Source of the DNA: Candidatus Colicola equi
GTDB taxonomy: Bacteria > Bacteroidota > Bacteroidia > Bacteroidales > Paludibacteraceae
DNA length: 47,904 bases
NCBI GenBank assembly: GCA_018066175.1
Contig: JAGHRV010000049.1
Span: 1-47,904 of the forward strand
Direction of reading: 5' to 3'
How positions within the stretch are numbered: position 1 is the stretch's first letter; the number at the start of each line of letters is the position of its first letter. Under the pieces are notes generated by a model. That model ran no database searches and was not told the origin of the DNA. It saw only the letters and a list, made by a program, of their open reading frames with translations. Below are positions 36,649 to 43,915 of the stretch, one piece after another. The position numbers and the translations under genes were made by a program.

Positions 36649-36736
36649 CCCGACGGTCGCCCGACGGTCACCCGACGGTCGCGAGACGGTGGAACGACAA
36701 TCAGCCGTCAGTCAACCGACGGTAAACCGACAGTCA
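36649..36736. repeat. period-11 tandem array, 8 degenerate units
   Basis: Units in order: CCCGACGGTCG, CCCGACGGTCA, CCCGACGGTCG, CGAGACGGTGG, AACGACAATCA, GCCGTCAGTCA, ACCGACGGTAA, ACCGACAGTCA. It is related to the array at 20191-20223 (ACCGACnnTTA). Confidence 0.88.
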
Positions 36737-36778
36737 TGTAAGACGTGCGAATACTGTGCTAAGACACTATACACACAA

Positions 36779-36804
36779 AAAAAGAGGTCCGAAGACCTCT
36801 TTTT
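36779..36804 (-). terminator. terminator after the exported protein at 36838
   Basis: A perfect 11-bp stem (36779-36789 with 36794-36804) with a CGAA loop and A/T ends, 33 bp after the stop codon. Confidence 0.92.
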
Positions 36805-36837
36805 GTAAAATTATAATGTCTTTACATTATTTTCTGC

Positions 36838-38097
36838 TTAGAGAGCTTGTCCAAGTACATTGTAGAGCTTCTTACCGTTCTTGATGTACATTTGGCCATT
36901 GATCATCATCTTCTTGCAGCTAACCTTCTCAGCGATAACGGTTGGCAGAGCGGTCTCGGTAATAACGGCAATCTTACCACCATTTTTGCCAGAAATCTCG
37001 TAGCTATTGTAGGTACCACCATTGTAGTTCTCAAGATAACCAATTACAGAAACGTATGCTCCAATCTCAACAGGTGCGCTACCATCAGCAAGGGTACATT
37101 GATAAGCTTGAAGATCTCCTCTTCCTGCCTCTGGATCGTCTGACAAGAACCATACATTCTCTTTGGATGCATGAGCCCCAACCACATAAGCACGAACGTC
37201 ATACTTAACAGTTGTCTTTGCAGATTCTTTCTCTGCAGGAGACAAAGCGGATGCAATGGCAATAGCCTCTTCTACAGTAATCTCTTCAATAACGATTGGT
37301 TTCGGGTGACCAGGACCAACAACCTTTGCTAAAGAGCAACCCTTAGAAGCCTCATATTGTTGGTTTTTGTCATCAGAGAAATATTCCCATGAACCACTGT
37401 AAACAACGATGGTGTCACCCATACCAAATTGAACCTCTTCTGCATCAGTATACTTAACGCCATTATAGTTCAACATACCATAAGCCTCAATGGTATCCTT
37501 AGCATACTCGGAACGGATGTCGCCTAACCAAACATTAACATTACCGTATGTAACAATACCCGAAGTGCTCAAACCGCCTACGCGACCAATCACGCAAACT
37601 TGTTTGCTCAGTTTTTTACCAGGAGCTGCATCAATCAGAGCAATCATCTCTGCTACGTTGAGTGTGTCAATTTTTACAACAGGAGCCTCACCGGTATAAA
37701 CGGTAATGGTTTTAATTTTACTTGTAGCGGTAAAATTGAATGTAATAGAAGCAGCATCTCCAGTCCACGCACCAGTACCATCAATTTCACCCGTAGCAGG
37801 AGCGATACCACCCTTATCAGTAAATGCGAATTGAATCTTACTAATGTTAGCACCGGTAGAACTTACGGTAAAAGCGTTACCATTATAAACACGCAGTTCA
37901 TAAGTTTTAGCATCTGCGTTGGTAAACTCTTTGGCTCCATTGCTACCAACTTTTTCTCCAAAAGCAATAGAAATGTCGCCAGATGTAAATGTTGTTCCAG
38001 AAATGATAACACCCGTTGACTTCGTTGTACTTGGAGTAACAGCAGGATTCAAACCTGCAGGATTGGTGAAATCGAAAACAGCTTCAGCAGCATTCAA
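36838..38097 (-). CDS. exported-type protein with C-terminal tag; signal peptide broken by a stop at codon 2
   Basis: The long open frame starts at a TTG (38097) and gives 419 residues. The natural start is clearly the ATG at 38143-38145, because the frame upstream encodes a signal peptide (KIFSFVIVAFAAIALNAAEA), but codon 2 is TAA where AAA (Lys) is expected. The mature part has an N-terminal beta domain (about 1-145 of the 419-residue frame: AFTDKGGIAPATGEIDGTG) and two OB-fold-like domains (GRVGGLSTSGIVTYGNVNVW; YDVRAYVVGAHASKENVWF). The end KMMINGQMYIKNGKKLYNVLG is the shared tag. All else is intact, including promoter and terminator, so the stop is recent, an error, or regulatory. From the TTG the protein would stay inside the cell. 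Confidence 0.75.
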   Translation of the reverse strand: MNAAEAVFDFTNPAGLNPAVTPSTTKSTGVIISGTTFTSGDISIAFGEKVGSNGAKEFTNADAKTYELRVYNGNAFTVSSTGANISKIQFAFTDKGGIAPATGEIDGTGAWTGDAASITFNFTATSKIKTITVYTGEAPVVKIDTLNVAEMIALIDAAPGKKLSKQVCVIGRVGGLSTSGIVTYGNVNVWLGDIRSEYAKDTIEAYGMLNYNGVKYTDAEEVQFGMGDTIVVYSGSWEYFSDDKNQQYEASKGCSLAKVVGPGHPKPIVIEEITVEEAIAIASALSPAEKESAKTTVKYDVRAYVVGAHASKENVWFLSDDPEAGRGDLQAYQCTLADGSAPVEIGAYVSVIGYLENYNGGTYNSYEISGKNGGKIAVITETALPTVIAEKVSCKKMMINGQMYIKNGKKLYNVLGQAL

Positions 38098-38228
38098 AGC
38101 GATAGCAGCAAATGCTACGATAACGAATGAAAAAATCTTTTACATAAAAATTAGATTTTAGTTAATAAATAAGTTAATTATTTAGTTCAGACTCGCCAAT
38201 TAGTTGGGGACTTTTCTCAAATTTGCTG

Positions 38229-38260
38229 CAAATTTACAACTTTTTTTTGATATGTGCAAA
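38229..38260 (-). promoter_or_regulatory. promoter of the exported protein at 36838
   Basis: Minus strand TTTG (38257-38260), 20 bp, TAAATTTG (38229-38236). It overlaps the divergent promoter at 38246-38276. Confidence 0.8.
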
Positions 38261-38276
38261 TTTTTTTGTATTTTTG
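38246..38276 (+). promoter_or_regulatory. promoter of the regulator-recF unit
   Basis: TTTG (38246-38249), 19 bp, TATTTTTG (38269-38276); ATG at 38294. The two opposing promoters interleave, as at cstA/tig. Confidence 0.75.
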
Positions 38277-38293
38277 CAGCAAATTTAGTGATT

Positions 38294-39460
38294 ATGGCGA
38301 AAATTTTAATTATTGATGACGAAAGAGCCATCCGAAATACCCTAAAAGATATTCTGGAATTTGAGGGTTACGAAGTGAATATTGCCGAGGATGGCGAGCA
38401 AGGGGTCAACATGGCGCAAAAAGATAATTACGACCTCATTTATACCGACATCAAAATGCCCAAGATGGATGGCATGGAGGTGCTGGAGAAACTTGCCAAC
38501 CAACCCTCCCCCATCATCATGATTAGTGGTCACGGCAATATAGAAACCGCCGTAGAGGCACTCAAGAAAGGAGCATTCGACTTTATCGAAAAGCCCCTGG
38601 ACCTCAATCGCCTATTGGTAACCACCAAGAACGCCCTCGCTCATCATGAACTCAAGGCCGAAGTGCAAAGCAAGACGGACGAGATACAGAACCTCAAGAA
38701 AAAAGTGGCACAACGCAACCAGATGATTGGCAGTTCAAATGCCATCGCGCACGTGCGCGATATAATAAACAAGGTAGCACCCACCGAGGCACGCGTTCTC
38801 ATTACCGGCGAGAATGGTACCGGCAAAGAGGTTGTGGCTCGCTTGTTACACGAACAGTCCCATCGCGCCAATGCCCCGCTCGTAGAGGTTAACTGCGCTG
38901 CCATACCGTCCGAACTCATCGAATCCGAGTTATTTGGTCACATGAAAGGGTCCTTCACCGGAGCCGTCAAAGACCGCGCCGGTAAGTTTGAGCAGGCCGA
39001 TGGAGGTACACTCTTCCTGGACGAGATAGGCGACATGTCCCTTGCCGCACAAACCAAAGTGCTGCGGGCTTTACAAGAGAACGAGATAACTCGTGTCGGC
39101 AGCGACAAGACCGTCAAAGTGAACGTACGCGTCATTGCTGCCACCAACAAGAACTTAGCCCAAGAAATCGAAAAAGGCACCTTCCGCGAGGACCTCTTCC
39201 ATCGCCTCAACGTCATCCCTATTCATGTGCCTGCCCTGGCCGACCGAATCGACGATATACCTGAATTAGTCTCTTATTTCGCCGAACAGATATGTGCCGA
39301 ACAAGGCATCAAACTCAAAGCCTTTGCTCCGGATGCCATCGCTGCCCTACAACAGCGTGCATGGCCCGGCAATATACGCGAATTACGCAACGTAGTAGAA
39401 AGGCTCATTATCCTTTCCGGAGAAACCATCTCCGCACAAGACATCCATGATTTTGCATGA
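38294..39460 (+). CDS. NtrC-type response regulator lacking the DNA-binding domain
   Basis: 388 residues from the ATG at 38294 ([17 protein letters not shown]); an earlier in-frame ATG at 38204 precedes the promoter and is rejected. Receiver domain 1-118 with phospho-acceptor Asp52, acidic pocket Asp8/Asp9 and Lys100. The sigma-54-activating AAA+ domain follows: Walker A GENGTGKE (172-179), GSFTGA loop (219-224, contacts sigma-54), Walker B LFLDEIGD. The protein ends at [10 protein letters not shown], directly after the AAA+ lid ([16 protein letters not shown]). The Fis-type HTH found in most family members is absent, as in Chlamydia CtcC. No sensor kinase is adjacent. It overlaps recF by 14 bp. 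Confidence 0.93.
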   Translation: MAKILIIDDERAIRNTLKDILEFEGYEVNIAEDGEQGVNMAQKDNYDLIYTDIKMPKMDGMEVLEKLANQPSPIIMISGHGNIETAVEALKKGAFDFIEKPLDLNRLLVTTKNALAHHELKAEVQSKTDEIQNLKKKVAQRNQMIGSSNAIAHVRDIINKVAPTEARVLITGENGTGKEVVARLLHEQSHRANAPLVEVNCAAIPSELIESELFGHMKGSFTGAVKDRAGKFEQADGGTLFLDEIGDMSLAAQTKVLRALQENEITRVGSDKTVKVNVRVIAATNKNLAQEIEKGTFREDLFHRLNVIPIHVPALADRIDDIPELVSYFAEQICAEQGIKLKAFAPDAIAALQQRAWPGNIRELRNVVERLIILSGETISAQDIHDFA

Positions 39461-40550
39461 ACTGCACATATTAAACTACAAAAACATCCGCGAAGCGGAC
39501 CTGACATTCTCTGACAAAATCAACTGCTTTGTCGGACTAAACGGTCAAGGTAAGACCAATATCTTGGATGCTATCTACTTACTTAGTTTCACTAAGTCCG
39601 CGTTTAACGTCATGGATAGTCAAAACATCTGCCATGATGCAGACATGGCCCTTGTGCAAGGCAAATATGAGGGCATGGTGGTTAGTTGCGGACTCAAACG
39701 CGGAGCAAAAAAGCAGTTCCGATTGGATAAAACGGACTATAAGCGACTAATCGACCATATCGGACTCATTCCACTCGTCATGGTGAGTCCCGAAGATAGT
39801 CAACTCATTGCTGAAGGCAGCGACGAACGACGCCGGTTCATGGATGTTGTTATCTCGCAGCAAGACAAGAAATACTTAGAGCAACTCACCACCTACAACG
39901 CCCTGCTCAAACAACGTAACGCACTACTTAAACAACTCGGCGAAAAAGAAGGGATAGATAATGCTTCTGCTTCTTTATTAGAGGTGCTCGAACTGCAAAT
40001 GACCCCTCTCGCAGAATATATCTTTGCCCAACGAACCTCCTTTATTGAGGCCTTTATTCCCATTTTCCAAGATGTGTATAATCGCATCTCAGGAGGAAAT
40101 GAAGTGGTTTCGCTCAGGTATATATCCCAATTGCAAGACCGCAATTTAGCCGAAGCCTACGTGCGTACCCGCCAACGAGACCTTATCTTAGGCTGGACCT
40201 CTCAAGGCATCCATAAGGATGAATTAGAAATGCTATTAGGCGAATACCCTCTCAAACGTGTTGGCAGTCAGGGTCAGCAAAAAACCTACCTGCTTGCCAT
40301 GAAACTCGCCCAAGCCCTCTATCTGTCTCTACACTCTACACTCTACACTCTAAACTCTAAACCCATACTCCTCCTTGACGATATCTTTGATAAATTAGAT
40401 TCGGAGCGAGTAGCACGCATCGTTGAACTGGTGCAGTCGGACCAATTCGGACAAATCTTCATCACCGATACTGACCGTCAGCATCTTACCCAGATACTCG
40501 GTCATACCGATGCACAGATATTCCACGTAGAAAACGGAACCATCCTATGA
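39447..40550 (+). CDS. recF: RecF, gap-repair recombination mediator
   Basis: 367 residues. Walker [20 protein letters not shown] (about 30-48), signature [20 protein letters not shown], Walker [17 protein letters not shown]. It loads RecA at gaps with RecO and RecR. Just before Walker B five period-7 units (40329-40363) encode [10 protein letters not shown], so the insertion is next to the catalytic strand but leaves it intact. The start overlaps the regulator gene by 14 bp, and the stop overlaps the next ATG (ATGA). Confidence 0.95.
   Translation: MILHELHILNYKNIREADLTFSDKINCFVGLNGQGKTNILDAIYLLSFTKSAFNVMDSQNICHDADMALVQGKYEGMVVSCGLKRGAKKQFRLDKTDYKRLIDHIGLIPLVMVSPEDSQLIAEGSDERRRFMDVVISQQDKKYLEQLTTYNALLKQRNALLKQLGEKEGIDNASASLLEVLELQMTPLAEYIFAQRTSFIEAFIPIFQDVYNRISGGNEVVSLRYISQLQDRNLAEAYVRTRQRDLILGWTSQGIHKDELEMLLGEYPLKRVGSQGQQKTYLLAMKLAQALYLSLHSTLYTLNSKPILLLDDIFDKLDSERVARIVELVQSDQFGQIFITDTDRQHLTQILGHTDAQIFHVENGTIL
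40329..40363. repeat. in-frame period-7 array inside recF
   Basis: CTACACT three times, CTAAACT, CTAAACC. Read in this direction it is free of stops in all frames; the reverse unit AGTGTAG is not. Confidence 0.92.
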
Positions 40551-41782
40551 AAAAATACCTCTTAATCATATTATTCGCTACACTCTACACGCTCAACGCT
40601 ACACGCTCAACGGTCACGGCTCAAGTGACCTTCCGCGGTGCTTGGATAGCTACGGTGGCGAATATCGATTGGCCGTCCGAAGAGGCGATTGGCAACGATT
40701 CCTTGCAGCAGGCAGAGATGACCATCATCCTCGATTCCCTTCAGTCGCTCGGCATCAATGCCATCATCTTCCAAGTGCGTCCCACAGCCGATGCCTTGTA
40801 CGAGTCCGAACTCGAACCGTGGTCACATTGGTTAACCGGCAAACAGGGACGCAAACCCGGGTATGACCCACTCGATTGGATGGTGCAGGAATGTCATTCG
40901 CGCGACATGGAACTGCATGCGTGGCTCAATCCCTATCGCATCAATATAGCCACGATGAAAGTGGATTCACTTTCCTATAATCATCCTTTCTACCAACACC
41001 CCGAGTGGTTCTGGAACTACGGCAAACAATGGTACTTCAACCCTGCCCTGCCGGATGCACGAGAATGGATATGTATGGTCGTGTACGACATCGTTTGTCG
41101 CTACAACATCGATGCCATTCATATGGATGACTATTTCTACCCCTATCCGATTGCCAAGCGCGAACTGCCCGACACAACGGACTTTGCTCGTGACCCACGT
41201 GGATTCACCGACATACGTGACTGGCGGCGAGATAATGTCAACATCACGGTTCAGGCTATCTCACAAACCATCCATGATGCCAATCCGAATGTGCAATTCG
41301 GCATATCCCCCTTTGGCATCTATCAAAGCGACGGCTCTACATTAAGCAACTACGATGACCTCTATGCCGATATCCTGCTGTGGATACAGGAAGGATGGAT
41401 CGACTATGTGGCTCCGCAGCTATATTGGAACATCGGCAATAAACGCGCCGATTACGAACGCCTCGCCCATTGGTGGGCCCACGCCGTGGATAGTTGCAAT
41501 CAGCAATCAGCGAGCGAAGCAAGCGGTCCTTACTCCATCAGCGAGCGATGCGAGCGGTCCTTACTCCATCATTGCCAACTTTACATCGGCATGTCTCCCT
41601 ACCGCTTAGGTGGTGCCAAAGAGATTAGTGCGTGGCGCGAAGGCAACGAGATCGCTCGCCAGATGCGACTTAATCGCACCATACCCGGCATTGATGGCGA
41701 GTGCTTCTACTCCACCCGTCCCCTCCTCCGCAACCCCCTGCACGTCTGCGACAGCATAAAAGCCATTTATAACGAAAACTGA
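40547..41782 (+). CDS. exported glycoside-hydrolase-like protein (GHL10/DUF187)
   Basis: 411 residues. The N-terminus ([20 protein letters not shown]) is a signal peptide whose hydrophilic end is built from a period-7 array (40578-40612). The mature part is a TIM-barrel of the GHL10 (DUF187) family: FRGAWIATVANIDWPS, INAIIFQVRPTADALY, MELHAWLNPYRI, IDAIHMDDYFYPYP, QFGISPFGIYQ. The family acts on carbohydrates, with members linked to cell-wall glycans, but the substrate here is unknown. An insertion of two 31-bp repeat units (41506-41567) encodes residues about 321-341 between conserved WWAHAVDSC and QLYIGMSPYRLG. It is coupled to recF by ATGA. Confidence 0.88.
   Translation: MKKYLLIILFATLYTLNATRSTVTAQVTFRGAWIATVANIDWPSEEAIGNDSLQQAEMTIILDSLQSLGINAIIFQVRPTADALYESELEPWSHWLTGKQGRKPGYDPLDWMVQECHSRDMELHAWLNPYRINIATMKVDSLSYNHPFYQHPEWFWNYGKQWYFNPALPDAREWICMVVYDIVCRYNIDAIHMDDYFYPYPIAKRELPDTTDFARDPRGFTDIRDWRRDNVNITVQAISQTIHDANPNVQFGISPFGIYQSDGSTLSNYDDLYADILLWIQEGWIDYVAPQLYWNIGNKRADYERLAHWWAHAVDSCNQQSASEASGPYSISERCERSLLHHCQLYIGMSPYRLGGAKEISAWREGNEIARQMRLNRTIPGIDGECFYSTRPLLRNPLHVCDSIKAIYNEN
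40578..40612. repeat. in-frame period-7 array in the signal-peptide region of the GHL10 gene
   Basis: CTACACT, CTACACG, CTCAACG, CTACACG, CTCAACG. It encodes about residues 11-22 (TLYTLNATRST). Confidence 0.88.
41506..41567. repeat. two 31-bp direct repeats inside the GHL10 gene
   Basis: Units 41506-41536 and 41537-41567 differ at 2 of 31 positions. A third copy lies between genes at 43865-43895 with 1 mismatch to the second. Modules are ATCAGCGAGCGA, GCGAGCGGTCC and TTACTCC of the dispersed family. Because 31 is not a multiple of 3, the two units are read in different frames, both open. Confidence 0.93.
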
Positions 41783-41929
41783 TATAAAATAGTACTTTTA
41801 TAGGCAAATTTGGGAAATTTTGGCTATTCAAAACTTTCTTTAGTACGGTTTTAGTAGTGGCATTTTCTTAATCACATGATATTCAACACATTACATTTCT
41901 TAATATCTGTCATTTTTAGTACTTATTTA

Positions 41930-41962
41930 TTTGCATTGTTCACAATAATTGTAGTACCTTTG
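41930..41962 (+). promoter_or_regulatory. promoter of the membrane PH-like/HTH pair
   Basis: TTTG (41930-41933), 21 bp, TACCTTTG (41955-41962). It gives a long leader of about 113 nt. The rest of the 41783-42081 gap is A/T-rich without other signals. Confidence 0.8.
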
Positions 41963-42025
41963 CAGTCGATTTCAGATGACTTGCGAACCTATTGAGAGCG
42001 TTCGATTTCGTACTCAAATCCTTAG

Positions 42026-42069
42026 TATCTTGTGATACCCCACCAAGATAATATGCTCACATTTGGGGT
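42026..42069 (+). promoter_or_regulatory. possible leader pseudoknot before the PH-like gene
   Basis: Stem 1: TATCTTG (42026-42032) with CAAGATA (42044-42050). The loop contains ACCCCA (42037-42042), which can pair with TGGGGT (42064-42069), giving an H-type pseudoknot ending 12 nt before the start codon. Ligand or role unknown. Confidence 0.4.
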
Positions 42070-42081
42070 GATAAATTTAAT

Positions 42082-42576
42082 ATGCAAACTACTATTATTG
42101 ATTTCAGTAATTCATTTCGCTCAAAGCGATTTGTTTTTAAGATGCTTGGATTATGCACTACAATTATCCTAATTAGTATCGCATTTTCTCTTTTTATCCA
42201 CGTGTGTTATACATGTGTACATGGAGATTCATTAAGTATCCATTCCTTAATAAAGAATAGTATTCCACATGCTTGGTCTTGGTGGATCATCGCGTTTCTA
42301 GTATTTTTCCCTTACAATATTTCTTTGTTCAGGAATCAGTATCAAATTCAAGGAGATAAACTATTTGTCAAGGAGTATTGTTTCTTCATTCCAACAACAG
42401 AGACGGTCATTCCTTTGGACAAAGTATCCAAAGTAATCCTATTAGAAAAGATTTTTCTCTCCTTCCACTCCCAGAAATTGAGACTTACCATTGACGGGAA
42501 AGAATATGTTTTGCGCGTTCAAAACCACGCAAAAGAGTTAAACCAATATATACAACAATATATAACCGCTAAATAA
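42082..42576 (+). CDS. small membrane protein with PH-like C-terminal domain
   Basis: 164 residues. Two membrane helices (about 20-45 and 70-88), then a soluble C-terminal part (FRNQYQIQGDKLFVKEY, TVIPLDKVSKVILLEK, LRLTIDGKEYVLRVQN) with the strand pattern of bacterial PH-like (bPH) domains. It precedes the membrane-anchored HTH gene by 8 bp and is in the same transcript, so the two probably work together, for example as anchor or signal partner (inference). Confidence 0.8.
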   Translation: MQTTIIDFSNSFRSKRFVFKMLGLCTTIILISIAFSLFIHVCYTCVHGDSLSIHSLIKNSIPHAWSWWIIAFLVFFPYNISLFRNQYQIQGDKLFVKEYCFFIPTTETVIPLDKVSKVILLEKIFLSFHSQKLRLTIDGKEYVLRVQNHAKELNQYIQQYITAK

Positions 42577-42584
42577 TTACAACT

Positions 42585-43169
42585 ATGGAAGAACTATTAA
42601 ACACATACACAAACACAACAACATTAGATCCGGAAAATCTGGATATAGCACTATTGTTGGGATCTGTAATTTGGATTTTTACTGTCATTATATTTTTAGG
42701 AACCCTCTTTTTGATTCTGTTTAATAAGTACAACAAAATCAAAAAGCAAGCTCTCGAATTGCAATTACATATGAAGCAACTCAACGAGTCCAAACTGCAA
42801 GAAAAACTGCTGGATAAGGTTAAAGAAAAAATCAACCTCACCCAACGATCTAATCGGCTTCGCAAACAGAAGGACGAACTCATCGCTTCGGTTATCTACA
42901 AACAAGAACATGTACTTGAATTAGGCGAGGAAATCAAAGCTATCTATGCTACTGAATACAATGCTATTCAAAGCCGCTATCCGCAACTCACCGAGTTAGA
43001 TATGCTCGTTATCTGCCTACTCGGCATAGACATGACCAACGAGGAAATCTGCGAGTTAATCAAAATGGAAAAACGGACACTCTATCGCCGCCGGCAGCTG
43101 ATTAGTCAACGTATCGGTATCTCTAGTACGGAATTGGAAGACTTCGCCCATAATATCATCGAAGAGTAG
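42585..43169 (+). CDS. membrane-anchored HTH regulator
   Basis: 194 residues. One membrane helix (about 22-48), a long coiled coil rich in Lys, Glu and Leu (about 50-120), then a C-terminal LuxR-like HTH: TELDMLVICLLGIDMTNEEI, CELIKMEKRTLYRRRQLISQ, RIGIS. The order TM, coiled coil, HTH is that of membrane-anchored DNA-binding proteins of Bacteroidetes (the C-terminal part of Bacteroidetes TPR-type regulators, without the TPRs). It would bind DNA while tethered to the inner membrane, or be released by proteolysis. Terminated by the hairpin at 43191. Confidence 0.82.
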   Translation: MEELLNTYTNTTTLDPENLDIALLLGSVIWIFTVIIFLGTLFLILFNKYNKIKKQALELQLHMKQLNESKLQEKLLDKVKEKINLTQRSNRLRKQKDELIASVIYKQEHVLELGEEIKAIYATEYNAIQSRYPQLTELDMLVICLLGIDMTNEEICELIKMEKRTLYRRRQLISQRIGISSTELEDFAHNIIEE

Positions 43170-43190
43170 TTTTTTGACTAAAATAACTAA

Positions 43191-43238
43191 ATGACGTATG
43201 CAAAAATACAAAAAAATTTGCACACGTCATTTTTTTTT
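43191..43238 (+). terminator. terminator after the HTH gene, overlapping the next promoter
   Basis: ATGACGTATGCAAA (43191-43204) pairs with TTTGCACACGTCAT (43217-43230) at 13 of 14 positions, followed by eight T. The right arm contains the -33 box TTTG of the promoter at 43217-43248. Confidence 0.85.
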
Positions 43239-43248
43239 GGTAATTTTG
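43217..43248 (+). promoter_or_regulatory. promoter of the four-helix-bundle gene
   Basis: TTTG (43217-43220), 20 bp, TAATTTTG (43241-43248). The transcript would start near 43255 and carry a leader of about 200 nt made of dispersed repeat. Confidence 0.85.
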
Positions 43249-43260
43249 CACCACAATATA

Positions 43261-43450
43261 ACGAATAGACCGCCTTCGGCTGATGGAAGATGGACCGCTG
43301 ACGCTGATGGACCGCTTCGGCTGATGGAATAAGGATGTCCATGCTCCATCAGAGAGCAAAGCGAACGATCCATACTCCAAACTCCAATGGCTGATGGAAT
43401 ATAGACCGCCTTCGGCTGATGGAATATAGAATATAGAATATAGAATATAG
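43261..43450. repeat. dispersed composite repeat cluster forming the leader of the four-helix-bundle gene
   Basis: It contains five CTGATGG modules, several preceded by the mini-hairpin CCGCCTTCGG or CCGCTTCGG, one TCCATCAG in the opposite sense forming CTGATGGA...TCCATCAG (43321-43328 / 43345-43352), and four AATATAG units at the end (43423-43450). 43320-43387 is the inverted copy of 35143-35210. Confidence 0.92.
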
Positions 43451-43458
43451 ATAGACAC

Positions 43459-43812
43459 ATGCATAATTTCCATAATCTTCAAATATGGACTGATGCTATC
43501 GCGCTGACGGATATGATTTATCATATCACTCAATCTTTTCCTGCAGAAGAGCGATTTGGTCTAATATCACAAATGCAACGAGCAGCCGTCTCTATCCCTT
43601 CTAATATTGCAGAAGGGTCAGGGAGAGATTCAAATAAAGATTTTATACACTTTCTAAATATATCTTTGGGATCTTCGTATGAATTAGAAACACAAGTGAT
43701 AATTGCAGAAAGACGGGCATACATCACCGCAGAACAAGCCCAATCTATCTGTACATGTATTGCAAGTCTGCAAAAACGAATACAAACCTTTAAACAACAT
43801 ATTAATCAATAA
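43459..43812 (+). CDS. four-helix-bundle protein (S23 / Avd-like)
   Basis: 117 residues of the four-helix-bundle family first known from 23S rRNA intervening sequences: HNLQIWTDAIALTDMIYHIT, FPAEERFGLISQMQRAAVSI, PSNIAEGSGRDSNKDFIHFL, SLGSSYELETQVIIAE. Relatives include Avd, the accessory protein of diversity-generating retroelements, which binds nucleic acid as a pentamer. No reverse transcriptase or template repeat was found in the window. The gene has its own promoter and lies between two blocks of the dispersed repeat (43261-43450 and 43863-43905), unlike any other gene here. Nucleic-acid binding is expected from the family; a role for the repeats is inference. Confidence 0.9.
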   Translation: MHNFHNLQIWTDAIALTDMIYHITQSFPAEERFGLISQMQRAAVSIPSNIAEGSGRDSNKDFIHFLNISLGSSYELETQVIIAERRAYITAEQAQSICTCIASLQKRIQTFKQHINQ

Positions 43813-43862
43813 TATTAGTATTAACAATTAATTCGGAGAACTGAGTAGGCTTAATCCTTACT

Positions 43863-43905
43863 CCATCAGCGAGCAATGCGAGCGGTCCTTACTCCATACT
43901 CCATT
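43863..43905. repeat. dispersed repeat copy after the four-helix-bundle gene
   Basis: CCATCAGCGAGCAATGCGAG, GCGGTCC, TTACTCC, ATACTCC. 43865-43895 is a copy of the 31-bp unit found twice in the GHL10 gene. It ends 11 bp before the next start codon. Confidence 0.92.
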
Positions 43906-43915
43906 ATCCACAACT

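Noticed and set aside
36462..36808. Small ORFs on both strands in the repeat-rich gap
   Set aside because: They run through the 75-bp and period-11 repeats, which stay open by their periodicity; no start signals or domains.
38204..38293. N-terminal extension of the NtrC-type regulator by 30 codons
   Set aside because: The promoter at 38246-38276 lies within it, and the receiver domain starts at MAKILIIDD (38294).
43459..43812. Diversity-generating retroelement around the Avd-like gene
   Set aside because: No reverse transcriptase, template or variable repeat was found nearby; the family also contains stand-alone proteins.
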